Assembly (NCBI GenBank): GCA_905250125.1 | Contig: CAJNOL010000144.1 | Span: forward strand, 124,001-188,000 | Reading direction: 5' to 3' | Length of the DNA: 64,000 nt | DNA from: Rotaria sordida | Lineage: Eukaryota > Rotifera > Eurotatoria > Philodinida > Philodinidae | Shown: in pieces, positions 51,085 through 62,837 of the stretch | Position numbering within the stretch: the first letter of the stretch is position 1 | Layout of the letters: every line of letters begins with the position of its first letter | Made by a program: the position numbers and the translations under genes | The notes under the pieces: model-generated | What the model saw: the letters and a program-made list of their open reading frames with translations, nothing else | Told to the model about the DNA's origin: nothing | The model's database searches: none

Positions 51085-52607
51085 ATGGCTGATACAATAT
51101 TAAAATTAAGTCGTGGTCTTATTAAAATTGATACAAATAATGATTTTTTATCCGATCAAATTCATTATCAAATAACATTTACTATATTAATTATATCTGC
51201 AGTTGCATCAACAACTCTTCAATATTATGCTGAACCAATTCATTGTATTCAACCAGCTCAATTTACTGAAGGTTATACATCATTTGCACGTACTTTATGT
51301 TGGTTAAATAATACATATTTTTATCCTCAAACTTATACAAGATTACCAATGAATAAAAATGAACGTTTACAACATACACTTCGTTATTATCAATGGTTAC
51401 CATTTGTTTATTTAATTCAAGCTTTTTTCTTTTTATTACCACATTTAATTTGGGTAGGTTTTTATAAACGAAATGGTTTAAATCCAGGTTTAATGGTTAA
51501 TCAAGGAAAAAAATTTGATGATAAACCTGAAATAAGTGGACGAATTGCAAAAGAAATTGAACGTTATTTAATGTGTAGACAATTAGCACAATGTAAAAAA
51601 AAATTATTATTTCGTCATAATGTTAATGAAAGTCTTGATCATGCTTCTACACCTCTTCTTTTACCAAATATTTCATTTCGTGTTCGATATCATACATACT
51701 ATCTTGTTACACTTTATCTTCTTATTAAATTACTTTATATTATTAATATTATTTTACAAGTACTTATATTAAATGTTATTTTATCAACAGGAACATATGG
51801 ATTTTATCAATTTGGTTTTGATACTATGAAATACGTATTTCATTCATCAATTCGCGAACGTATAAGCGAATTATCACATAAACATCAACAATTATTTCCA
51901 TTTGTAACTCTATGTGATTTTCATATACGAGAATTAGGTCAAGATCATTATTATACAATTGAAGTATGTATTAACAAAAAAAAAAAAATATTAAAATTTT
52001 ATAAATATGATTGTTTTTTCTTTTTTTTCTTTAGTGTATATTATTAATAAATATATTCTATGAAAAAGCTTATTTTGCTATGTGGGTTTGGTTTAATATA
52101 CTTTTTATAATATCAATTATTTCATTTATTTATTCATTTTATAATTATGTTCCATTTTTTGCTCGTGATCGTTTTATTAAAAAATGTATTCGTTTAATTC
52201 AAGCTAAAAAACAACACACATTTTCACCTGCGACACCAATGTCACCAAATTCAATAAAAATTACAACAACAAATGATAGAGGAGAATATGATATGTTAAT
52301 TGATGTTCAAGCTAGAGAACAGCAAACATCTTCACCTGTTGTACCAATATCTCAAGATTCATTCAACATTACAACAACAGATGATAGAAGAGAAAATGAT
52401 ATATTAATGAATGTTAATCGTCGACAAGATTTTGTTTATTGGTTAGAACGTGATGGAGTTTTTCTTCTTCATTTACTCAATTCACATGCAGGTGAACCAT
52501 TAACACTTCAATGTGTAGAAAAGTTATTGAATATTTGGATTAATAATTATGCAGAAAAATCAAAACTTGCTGAACGATTATTACGAAATCAATTTCATTT
52601 CTCATAA
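51085..52607 (+). CDS. Innexin gap-junction/hemichannel protein
   Basis: Exons 51085-51963 and 52035-52607 give 483 residues, with an intron of 71 bp. Innexins form invertebrate gap junctions and hemichannels in the plasma membrane. Diagnostic features are the YYQW motif at residue 101 before the second membrane segment, two Cys in each extracellular loop (54 and 72; 277 and 294), a CDFHIREL block, and an INIFYEKAYFAMWVWF region matching the innexin loop-2/TM4 junction. Membrane segments lie at about residues 28-46, 106-126, 205-235 and 308-330. The cytoplasmic tail (from about 340) carries a 36-residue tandem duplication (354-389 and 390-425) before a conserved-looking helical end. The start is the first ATG after a splice acceptor. 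Confidence 0.93.
52215..52430 (+). repeat. 108-bp in-frame tandem duplication in innexin tail
   Basis: Copy 1 (52215-52322) and copy 2 (52323-52430) encode diverged 36-residue units sharing SPxxPxS, ITTTxDRxExDxL and a basic/Gln end. The divergence is mostly non-synonymous, so the duplication is not recent. Confidence 0.8.
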
Positions 52608-53118
52608 TAAAAGAAACACGATCATCTTTCTTTATTGTATTCTAAGTTTTCTTTTTTATTGACTATGTGCTTTTTTTTTATGACATTGTTATTGAATGAT
52701 AGAAGAGTTAATCAAGTAAATAATGGACCTTATGTTTATAACATAAAAACACGTAATCTTTCTCTCGATGCAAACCATATTTTTTTATTCATTTAAAAGA
52801 GTTTTTGTTCGAATTTTTGAGATAAATCTCTCAAAGAGACTCTCTTTTTTCAATAGTCCTCCTAAGTCTTAACTGTTGTCATAGCTAAAAAAAGAAAACA
52901 TAATATGGTTTATGTTTGAAGGAAGAAAGTACAAGAGAGTTTTTATACTACTTTAACAACACTGTCAAAGAACAAGCACATATAAAAGGACGAATCGATG
53001 CATATTCAACTTTTCAAAACGAGTACGTATATATATCGATGCAGAATGAAACAAAAAATCGTCTGATGACAAACTCAATCCATTTAGGAAACGTTTTTTT
53101 TATAGTTTCCAACGCTGT
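52608..53118. other. Innexin 3' flank
   Basis: T-rich 3' UTR-like sequence with an AATAAA overlapping the stop (52606-52611) but no clear downstream signal. No gene is seen. Confidence 0.4.
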
Positions 53119-54777
53119 ACAAATATATATTTGAACCATCCAGAAGGAGCAGATATTAGCTGAACATATAAATGAACAAATAGTACTTACATCGATATTC
53201 TGAAGTATATCATGAAGTTTCAAGCTTCGAAAGTGCTCCTGAAACAGTTTGATTATGGAGTTTTCTTTTTACGGATCGGTACAGTTTTCTACAGGCTAAA
53301 CATGAATATGCTTTAGGTTTCATTGATTGGTCTAAATAAAAATTTCCGAAACGGAATACTATCTAGAATTGTCATTTATATGCGATATCGTTCCTGAAAG
53401 AAATGTGATATGTTGGTTATCAAACTTGAGAATCATTCATACAGTTCTTTTCAGTCCATGTACATAATGAGTTAAGATATATCATGTCTTTACTTCTCAT
53501 GATTAACAAATTTTTTTTTTATGTTGATTATTCTCTTGGTGTTGTTAACAGGTGCTGGACGGATATTGCAAAGAGATTTTTTTTTTCTACGAATTTTTTT
53601 CGATTTGAATATTTCATTATAAATGTTGAATAGAATTCAAATCATAGTATTATCTCAGATAATTTATTCAAAGTTCAAATATTTCTTTTGTAGGTAAGTA
53701 CGTAAACCTCGTCGAAGGATGTATTACCGTCTATCGAAAGAGCAACACAACCGAGATAGCAAACAGGAAAAGGTGGATAATTTGAATGCTAATGTCTCGC
53801 GAGAGATAAAATCCATTGTAAAAGCGTCTGTAATAGATTAATCAAAATGAGAACTGATGGCATTTGAATAAGTAAGATGTGCAAATAGTCAAATGTTCAG
53901 CTGACTAAACAGGATGTGCACAATATCAGTTTTTTGTTCATTAATGACTGATTCTGGATGATAACATTTGAAAATATCGTTTAACATAGATAACTACTAA
54001 ATACAGCAGTGTGAAAGCTATATTATCGAAGATCTTAAATTTATTCTCAATGATCATCAATTTGAATTGATTGTTGAAGTTTGTTGGGAACATAGCGATA
54101 TGGTTCGAATAAACTTTACTTGAAGACATATAAATCGCAACATGTGTGGAACCATTATGCAATTCAACGACCATGATTGAGATAAACCTATGGAAGAATG
54201 GTTATGCAGTTGTTCTGTTATCTGGTATCTAAGTGTCTGTCGCGGTGAAATAAATCCTTCTGATCATCACATTCAGCACCATCAATTTGCTTTTTCATTT
54301 TATTGGACTGCATTCAATTCTTGCATATTGAAGAAAGTGGTGATGATAAATGTGTTTCAGAAGACAATAATAGTGACGAGAACTCGTATGCTTCATCTTC
54401 TTAGGCCATATTAACTTGATTCGATTATCATTTTTATCATTTCACTAAATATAAATTTCGTCTGATGCCTCCTATCTAATTGAAACATGTACAAACAACA
54501 TTGAAACATTTGAAAAAGTTCATCATCAATCAAAATTAGAGACATGAGATATGTCAACTAACTAAACTAGATAAAGAAAAGTGGAATCTGTCTGCCTGTA
54601 ACTCGAAAAACATACTATCAAACTCTAACAAGGAAACTCGATTTTCAAATCCTTTCAGGAGCACTTTCGAAGTTTGAAATTCAATGGTATATCTCAAAAT
54701 ATTGATACAAGTACTATTTGTTCATCATATGTTCAGTTAATATCTGTACTTTCTGAATGACTCAAAAATGGATTTGT
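53119..54777. mobile_element. DNA-transposon-like element with ~130-bp inverted repeats
   Basis: The segment 53119-53250 is mirrored at 54648-54777. Matching words include CTTCGAAAGTGCTCCTGAAA against its complement (one mismatch) and AACAAATAGTACTT (exact), with several smaller blocks. The enclosed 1.4 kb has no long frame or transposase motif. Target duplications were not identified. It may be a non-autonomous or decayed DNA transposon. Confidence 0.7.
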
Positions 54778-56422
54778 GTATCGCACTGCGCTCTTTCAAA
54801 TGAAAGTATCTATCGTCTAATCAACATTTGCTTTGTGATTTAATTTTTTTCTCAAAATACAATCGTATGATTAGGGAGAAATTGGATAAAAATATAGTCT
54901 AGCAATTGACGTTGGAGATCTTTAAAACGTTTTCTAAATGAATTGAATCTGCCATCAAACAATCCTTCGTCTCATTCTACACTGATAAATGTATACTATT
55001 TGCAAAATCGAAGATCAACCCATTTGACCTTTTGATGGTTCTTCACCATTTTCATCCAATCGGACAGGCAGACATTTTGCAGATGGCTAAGACAAAATTT
55101 AAAAAACCTAACTTCTGTTTTTAGTTTAAAACTCACAAGGATTTGCAATAAGGCTCTAAAGCCAATCAAATATAGTTAATAAATTAAGAAAACTTATGGT
55201 TTCCATTACGCTAAATGAGAGAAAAAAATTTTGCTACAGTTACTATTTAGAAACAATTCGACAACTCTGTGCATGGATGCAATACCAATAGTTTTTATTT
55301 TACTACTATTGAACGAAAATTTTACAAGTAGAAGACGTATTGCGGACAGATTTTGGAGAACAGAGGAAAGAGGTCGCACCTTTTCGTCCACAAAGTACAC
55401 TCTTAGCTTAAAAAAATAAGGTCGTTTGCCTCGACTGATATTTCTATTGTACAAGATAACTACGACTATCACTGCAAATGATCAACTCGAAATCGATTTG
55501 ATTAGAAAAGTTGTTAGCATAGTGCTCACAGGATTAGAATGTGAAACACTATGTAGCTGCTAGTGCTAATTACGAGGAAACTGTTTTATTCTTCATATAT
55601 CATAACGAGATATTATCTATATACGGCCTCTGATCATAAATCAGCAACGTCTATCACAGTCTGTACGAGACGAAGTCTAAATGTTTATTCTTTAACATCA
55701 ACATTAATATTGAATCGTGTTTCATAAAAAGCAATAAAAGATGTAGAATAACTACAAGTTGAATCTACTTTTGTTGTCATTCCCAAAAAAAACCAGAGAC
55801 CTAATTAGACCAGTTACATTCCAAGTCTAAATTTCTAATGAAAACGAAGCCAAATTATCAAATTAATAAAGATAAGAAAATAATCTTGTGTGTAAGAAAA
55901 AGACTTTGTGAGATAATCTATTGAAAAAATCGTAAATGTTGACAAAAGAAATTTTATTGTTCAGTATAAAACCATTGGTGATTTCGAGTGCATATTATTA
56001 TCCAAGACATCAACTATTGAAAAAGTACATTGATAAGATTGAAGAAATCGAAATAAAGCAGTACCCATATTATAAAGTAGTACCCATATTATAAACCAGA
56101 TAATCATTGGCGTTCTCTTCTACAACTCCATAAAAAAAGCAGAGTAAAAGTAAGAGGTAACAACTACTTAACTTCAAAAGAATACTATATTCCTTTTTAT
56201 GATATAAATCAATGTAATAAATGATAAAATCTTTCAATTGATTTAAATAGCGAAAATACTTTACGAAAAAATCAGAATACTGTTTCGGTTACTTCACTGA
56301 TTATAATAACCTTTTGGATCAGGTAACATACTTCTATGCTTATCATTTTTTGACATTTACTAACATATTTAATCAAAATATAGAAATCAATGTTTATTTT
56401 CTGATAAATAATAATTTTTTCA
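54778..56422. other. Spacer upstream of the multi-pass membrane gene
   Basis: No gene is seen. It contains copy 2 of the dispersed repeat (about 55493-55562) and a short direct duplication of AGTACCCATATTATAAA at about 56060-56095. Confidence 0.4.
55493..55562 (+). repeat. Dispersed repeat, copy 2
   Basis: GATTTGATTAGAAAAG...AATGTGAAACACTATGTAGC aligns with 6280-6347 in the same orientation, with scattered substitutions. Confidence 0.5.
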
Positions 56423-59021
56423 ATGGCTGATGATGAAGAAAATGATCCAACAGCACCATTTAATGAATTAGAAGCATTTGATTCTTTATGGCAAGCTTTA
56501 ACATGGAAACAAATTAGAAAACGTATTCCAATATGTGCAAGAAAAACAGCTCAGAATCGATACTTTTTTGCTAATATTGTTTATCTTGTAAGTAAATATT
56601 TAATTAAATTTGATTTTTATTGTAACAAATTGTAATTAGATCTATGCTATTGGTATTCTTCTTGTCGATTTTGCACCAGCAATCAATGGTGGAGCAGGAG
56701 CACCTGAAGAACCGGGCCCCTGTGACAATATGACTGTCGACAATAGCACCAAAGAAGAAGGAGGGGTAGACTATACAGTTATAGTCAATAATATGTATAT
56801 TGGTGAGTAATAATAATCACAATATCGAAAAAGCATTTATGGAATAGTTCACAAATGATATTGTCAAAGCCCTCTGTTTTTTCATTTTCTAATATAGATT
56901 TTTGTAAGATATGAGATAGTTATTATGTATAACGAATCATTGAAACAGATGATGCTAATGCTATTGTACTCTTAAAATTTTCAATTGCATTCGAATAATC
57001 GTTGTTTGTAACAAAAGTTAGTGGATAGAACTATATTATAGATAGAATTAGTAAAGAAGTATTCTTCTTTTTTCTCTATTACGTGCTTACAAATCATTGC
57101 AAAGAAAAAACAGAGATCTTCAAGGATTTTACAGTCTGTTGTTCTTTCTTGAATAATTATAACTGATTCTATTTCAACGTAAGTGACATTGAATGTATCT
57201 CGGTTTAAACTGTCTCTGATCACTGATTCATGCTTTTTGAACATTTTAAATTGAAACAGATATTTATTATAAAAAGACAAACAGTAATAGTTTTCTTCCA
57301 GTTTTTCGTGTATTTATAATATCTTTTTCTCGATTATTTTTTAGAGTAACATAAAGACTTATAAGTGAGTTATAGGTTTTTAACGTTTATGAATTGAAAC
57401 AATGCAAATCATTCGTATTTATTTTTTATTTAAATGAAATCGTACTATTTTAATATTAATGTAGATAAAAATGCATCGATGAACTCCAGTTGATTTAATC
57501 CTACGATATTTTGACTGATCTGTGTAACGAGATAAAATAATGCGGTAAAATAAAACTAATAAGATTAATAAGTTTGATGGCAGAGCTAGGCACAGGACAA
57601 CTTTTCTATCGTGTCCTATCCTACTACCTTACTTCGTCCTAGTGGGCGACAGGACAGGATAGTAAGAATCTTCGGTGTGACTTTCAGTCATCAATGTACA
57701 TATTAGTTTATTATTAGTTATCTTATAGCAAGTTTATTTTGTATCATTTTCGAATATAACAACTAAAATTTTCAATAATGATTAATAATATAAATACAAG
57801 AAAATATAAGAAACATCTTGATTTATTATTTTAATGATACACTAATCATAGAAAACAAAATATTAATAAAATGAACTTTTGGAGTTTTATCATCATTATC
57901 TTAACATATAATGGATACTATTAAGAAAAAAAAACCAATAGAAAAATGAAAAAGTACTTGATAAAAAAAAACTGACACAAAGAAAAAGAAAATATACAAA
58001 ACAGAACTTGGCACAAGACCTATCCTGTGTCCAACTCTGTTTATTGATAGTCATCATATCTGCTGATTCCAGAGATGAAATTGTTTCGATTCGGTTTCAA
58101 AAAACGTGAACCGATCCCATCTCTGGCTGGTTCTTCTTCGTATTAAGTGATGATATTAATCATGAACAATTCTTATATTCAAATTTAATTTGTGTTTTAG
58201 GCTTAGGAGTACTACATGTTGTTTCTGCTGCATTGTATTGGTGGGCATGGAGAGGTAAATAAATATATTTTTCTTTTTTTAATTAATTATCTTTCATGAA
58301 ATAGATCATCGTTGGAATGATGTTATTATGATACCTGAATATTTAAATCATATTGAAGCAGCTTTATATTTATGGGCTGCTACATGGTATGGTACAGCAG
58401 CAAATGATTCTTCTGGTTATTATGAATCAATAATTCATATAGTTGAAACAGTTGCAGCATTTGTTGAATTATTTGCATCATTCGGATGGTAAATTGAATT
58501 TCAATAAAGAATAATTCAATGGTTTTTTTTTCCTTTTATTTAGGATTATGTCTTGGTATCGAACATATACACGTACGATTGGTCGTGGTTATACATTTGA
58601 TGATCCCGATACAGTAGCATATACATTTACAACATTAAGTTCATTTATCTATATAACCTATAATATTCAAATATTACAAAATCCAGAAGATTATGGTTTA
58701 AATAACCTTTATGTTAACGGTGATATTACTTATTTTGTTGGTGCTGTTTTTTATTTATGGGCAAATTTACGAGACGATGGTTGGCTGTGGTGGATGCCTG
58801 TTTCTGGACAATATGGAATAGCAGCAGGAAGAATACAAGCAGAAAAACCTATTATAGTAGGTTTACGTCATTTATTAATCGGTGGACCTGAACCCATTGC
58901 AAGATGTTGTCGGCGATGTTGTGAAAATAATTCAGACAGAGCAAATAATGTTGTAGTGCCTATGAATGAAAAGCAAAGTACAAATGATAATAATACTAAA
59001 GATTCTACAAATCGAGTGTAA
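56423..59021 (+). CDS. Multi-pass membrane protein, unknown family
   Basis: Five exons (56423-56587, 56640-56802, 58201-58254, 58305-58488, 58544-59021) join in phase to 347 residues. The N-terminus is acidic and cytosolic-looking. About six hydrophobic segments follow: near residues 48-68, 107-127, 140-160, 168-190, 210-232 and 250-275. A loop after the first segment carries two N-glycosylation sequons (NMT, NST) and is presumably extracellular. Trp/Tyr-rich stretches (YWWAWR, DDGWLWWMPVSGQYG) are striking. The C-tail has a Cys cluster (CCRRCC) and a hydrophilic end. I do not recognise the family, so no function is assigned. The start is the first ATG. Intron 2 is 1,398 bp and contains two MITEs; the other introns are about 50 bp. 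Confidence 0.78.
57581..58039. mobile_element. hAT-like MITE in intron 2
   Basis: The left end CAGAGCTAGGCACAGGA and the complement of the right end CAGAGTTGGACACAGGA form a 17-bp TIR with three mismatches. Subterminal words CCTATCCT and AGGACAGGAT recur near the left end. Flanks TTTGATGG and TTTATTGA could be a decayed 8-bp duplication. No coding content. Confidence 0.65.
58070..58125. mobile_element. 56-bp hAT-like micro-MITE in intron 2
   Basis: It begins CAGAGATG and ends CATCTCTG, with an inner pair GATTCGGTTT / GAACCGATC, so the whole unit folds as a hairpin. It is flanked by GCTGATTC (58062-58069) and GCTGGTTC (58126-58133), an 8-bp direct repeat with one mismatch. It lies 30 bp from the preceding MITE. 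Confidence 0.6.
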
Positions 59022-60440
59022 TTTTATTTACGATTTTTTTTTTTATTTTATAAATACTCTTAGAGTTTAGTAGAAAAATTCTTTTTTATAACTTACAAAA
59101 AATAATAAATTTTTTAAATTCATTCGAACATCGTAATAATTCATCTTCTCTAATAAAATAAGATAGTCAGAGTTCTGTAAAACATTTCTTCGTTCTTATC
59201 AAATGAGTATAAATTTTAATCATTGTTCCATAAAAACTAGGCTAATATCTCAAAATGAAATAGTCATATTTTCTACAGTTTGAAACTTCGATTTCAATCA
59301 GCTATTTTTCTAACCTAGCAAGTCAATCAGTAGTTCATTCTCCTTCATCAGGAATACTTGTCAGAGATACGTGTGAATGTGAGTTTACCTTTAACATCTT
59401 GACCTATATGTTCTAGTCAAATTCCTCATACACTAAAAAAATCAAAGTTCAAGATTATTAAAATATTCTAAGTAGTGATATTTTAACAAGAAAATAAAAT
59501 CATATGTTCGTTGCAAATCCTTGAACCAATTGAAACCAATGGAACTGCCTGAAAATATTTGGCAATTGCTTTATCAAAATTTACTATTATGAAAGCCATT
59601 CATGATTTTATTGCTCCAGGATTCCTTGAGAAAATGATCATCAATAAACGTGCAACATTGAAATTTAAAGCATGTACAACTAGAAAAAATTTACCATGTT
59701 TGATATTCTCTCTACATGTACGGTTTCAACGATAGAATTTGTTTTTATTACACAACACATGCCATGAAACCATAGAACATATTCAAGAGTCTTTTGAAAA
59801 TTTACTCTCTCTATGCTTATTATCTTTTTAGGATGTGAGAGTGAATATAGAGAACAACCAAACCAACGCTCATATCTGACTCTGTGTTATGGACAGAACT
59901 ACTTATCAATTACAATCACGAAAAAAAGTAAAACAATTAAAATAATTTTTATCAGTTATTAAAAGATATCTCTATTGTGTACTTTTTTGCAACAACAATA
60001 TTCTAAGAAAGACCAGGATGTAGATGTGGAATGAGTCAAGAGAGATGAAAGTCTTGCGTTCACACACAAATTTACATTCATAACATCTTCTCTATCAATA
60101 TCGGTTTTATGAGTACAGGATGTAAATCATTTTTTCTTTGATAGCATAAGATAACACAACACATGTAAAAATCAGCTTGATAAGTATCAAGGCTATTGCG
60201 TAACAATCGTTATACTGCCAAAATCCGCGAGGTTTTAGTTAAAAGAAAAGAAAATTCTCAATATTATACTATGATATGAATCATTCAACAAGATAAGTAA
60301 ACTTTGAAATGTGAAGACTATACACGAATCAAACTTTGTCATTTTGTAAGTTTGTAATATCGAATGATTTATAATATAGAACATAGAAAACAAATGAAAA
60401 CAATTTTTAATTAAATTGAAATCGTTATTTTGAAAGTAAA
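59022..60440. other. Spacer; possible F-box relic
   Basis: No intact gene is seen. A 17-codon frame at 59539-59592 reads MELPENIWQLLYQN, resembling the first helix of an F-box, then stops. It may be a relic of the 5' exon of the gene whose 3' exon lies at 60728. Confidence 0.35.
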
Positions 60441-60630
60441 TAAGAGTAAGTGTCTGAGAGACTCAGACATCGACGATGGTGTGACATNNNNNNNNNNNNN
60501 NNNNNNNNNNNNNNNNNNNNNNNNNNNNNNNNNNNNNNNNNNNNNNNNNNNNNNNNNNNNNNNNNNNNNNNNNNNNNNNNNNNNNNNTCGATGTCCTATA
60601 GTGACTGATTTTCTCAGAAACTTACTCTTA
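60441..60630. mobile_element. TIR pair enclosing an assembly gap
   Basis: TAAGAGTAAGTGTCTGAGA (60441-60459) and its complement with one mismatch (60612-60630) flank a run of Ns, and GACATCGA is mirrored as TCGATGTC at the gap edge. Reading the outermost TA as target duplication leaves 17-bp TIRs, as in Tc1/mariner-type elements. The element's interior is unsequenced. Confidence 0.6.
60488..60587. other. Assembly gap (Ns)
   Basis: A run of about 100 undetermined bases, probably a scaffold gap of unknown true length. Confidence 0.97.
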
Positions 60631-60727
60631 AGTAGTATTTGATTAATAATTTATATAAATATTTCTCTTAATTTAATTGATTTAAATGTAATGTTTAAAT
60701 AAATATTTATATGTTTTTTCTTTTTAG

Positions 60728-61600
60728 AATGATCTATCAAATTTGAAATGTTTCTCATTAACATGTTTTATTCCAACTAATGCATATGATAATCGATTAA
60801 TACCTTTACTTCGTCGTATGACATATTTGGAAAAATTAACTCTATATATTCGTCTTGTAGATCGATCTACATTTGTTGATGGTACTCATCTACACAATGA
60901 AATTCTCATGCATATGTCTCAACTTCATAGATTTAATTTCTATATTAGTACTCAAATTCCAATTGATGATTCAGTTCATCGTTTATCAGATGATAATATA
61001 AACCAAACATTTAATAATATAGGTTATTATCAAACATCTTGTATTGTTGATTATTATTGTTCATTACATGCAATATCTCATGTTTTTTCACTTCCATTTT
61101 TATTTAATCGTCTTGAAATGATTACCAATAGATTTTCATCTATAATATTTTCTCATGTTACTTACTTGCAAGTGGTTGATACAATTCAATTCAACTATAG
61201 CTTTTTCATTCGAATTACTAAAGCTTTTCCATTGTTGAAATATTTTACTATTATTAATGTGATGTCACCATTATGGAATTTTGAGGAATATGAAGCTGAT
61301 TATATTCAATCAAATTCAATTATTATATTTCCTCATCTTATTTCACTTAATATGAAGATTTTACATGAATATTATATTGAACAGTTTTTACTTGATACAA
61401 AAACTCATATACCACGTTTAATCGAATTGAAACTATATTATGAAAGTTTGGAAAATGTAACAGAGAAATTTACAAGAAATGCAACACGAAACAACTGTGC
61501 TAATGTAAAACGAATAATCTTTTGTGACAAACATAATTATTCAAATGAACTCTATGTCTATTTTCCTTCCTTAGAGATTGTTTCTTTTTCTATTATTTGA
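60728..61600 (+). pseudogene. 3' exon of a second F-box/LRR-like gene, 5' part missing
   Basis: An acceptor TTTTTAG at 60721-60727 opens a 290-codon exon in the same phase and at the same protein position as exon 3 of the gene at 10605-12378. It shares DLSNLKCFSL, RMTYLEKLTL, TFVDGTHLHNEI, the YIEQFL..TKT block and TRNNCAN near the end, at moderate identity. The exon itself is undamaged and ends in TGA. However, no F-box exon or second exon is found in the 1.7 kb upstream, which instead holds the gap and its TIRs. Either the 5' exons lie in the unsequenced gap or the copy is a truncated duplicate. The undamaged reading frame favours a gene that was intact until recently. Confidence 0.65.
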
Positions 61601-62837
61601 CAAAAATAATTGTGCTAAAAATTCTCATATTATATTCTTGATATCATGAACTTGAAATAAAAATCAATTATTAATAATTGCCCTCTCTTTCTTTGTATTT
61701 ATAGAAGATACTTCTTGTAAGTAAGATAATTAGTTTGTATTATTTATTTTTTAGAAAACAACAACTAATTATTATCAATATTTTACAATTTTTAAAGAGT
61801 TAACTTGAACATGTTTCTCCTTCTCTAGCTAATGATCCATTTATTTTTTTCCTTCGTTTTGCTTATTAGTATTATGAAACTCAATAATTGAAGAACTCGT
61901 TAAAATTGAAATTTTGAATATTTTTTTTCATTTAGTTACCTATTCTTTATGGTTCTAGATCAAAACTGCACTGTTGAATTTGATTTGATCCGACTGAATT
62001 TTGTTTGAAATTCACAGAGAAGTCCAAAACGAGATTTGTTAACTGGATCTTATCAGAATGACGATTATTCCAACATTTTCTATCATTTGGATCTGACTAA
62101 TGGAATGTTGTTCTACAATTTCACCAATCTCAGACAGGTTTTAGCTGCATTTTGCCAGACCGGACTAATTTTCTGATAGGATCGAAGAATTGGATAATTT
62201 GTCTTAGTGTTACTATTTTTCATGTGTCCTTGTATCAATAAAAGATTTCTGATAAAAACTTTACTGTTCTAGCATGATTGAGATAAAATTCTAGCATAAT
62301 ACCAGATTTTATGTCTTTTAAAAAAGCTTAATATCCGTATGTTTGAACTCATTGTGAATGATTTCTTTGTTGGTAGTTGAATGCAGTGTTATATTAGGCT
62401 TGTATTGACTCATAATCTAACAAATACATTCTACGAAGTAAAATGATAACTGTTATCGAATAGACATTTAATATAGAATGAGTTTTCTATTAGACGCAAA
62501 TAGTGAACAATGAGCATCTGTGTCATTTTCTATCTTATTGTGTCTTTAACAACTTCGTTTTCTTTTCTGTTGAAATAGATTTATGTTCTTTTCTAAAATT
62601 TTCATAGAGATACAAAAATCTGCTGATAGAATCAAAAATTTCTATTTGAGTTCCGCTGTTTTAATGCCAGAATTATGTAGATACTAAATAGATTCCACAG
62701 TAAGTTTTTGATAGATACTAAAAGAAAATTGTTGAATCTCTCTAAGAACCATTTACCCTAATTCTTTTATACAAAGCTTATCCATCTGTTATTATTTTAT
62801 CGTCAAGTATCGTTTTTTGGTACTTAATTCGTATTAA
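61601..62837. other. Gene-free spacer
   Basis: No coding exons. A few diverged GGATCTGAC-like words occur at about 62040-62170, similar in style to the cluster at 34370. Confidence 0.4.
61656..61661 (+). terminator. Candidate polyadenylation signal
   Basis: AATAAA lies 55 bp after the stop of the second F-box/LRR-like exon. Confidence 0.4.
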
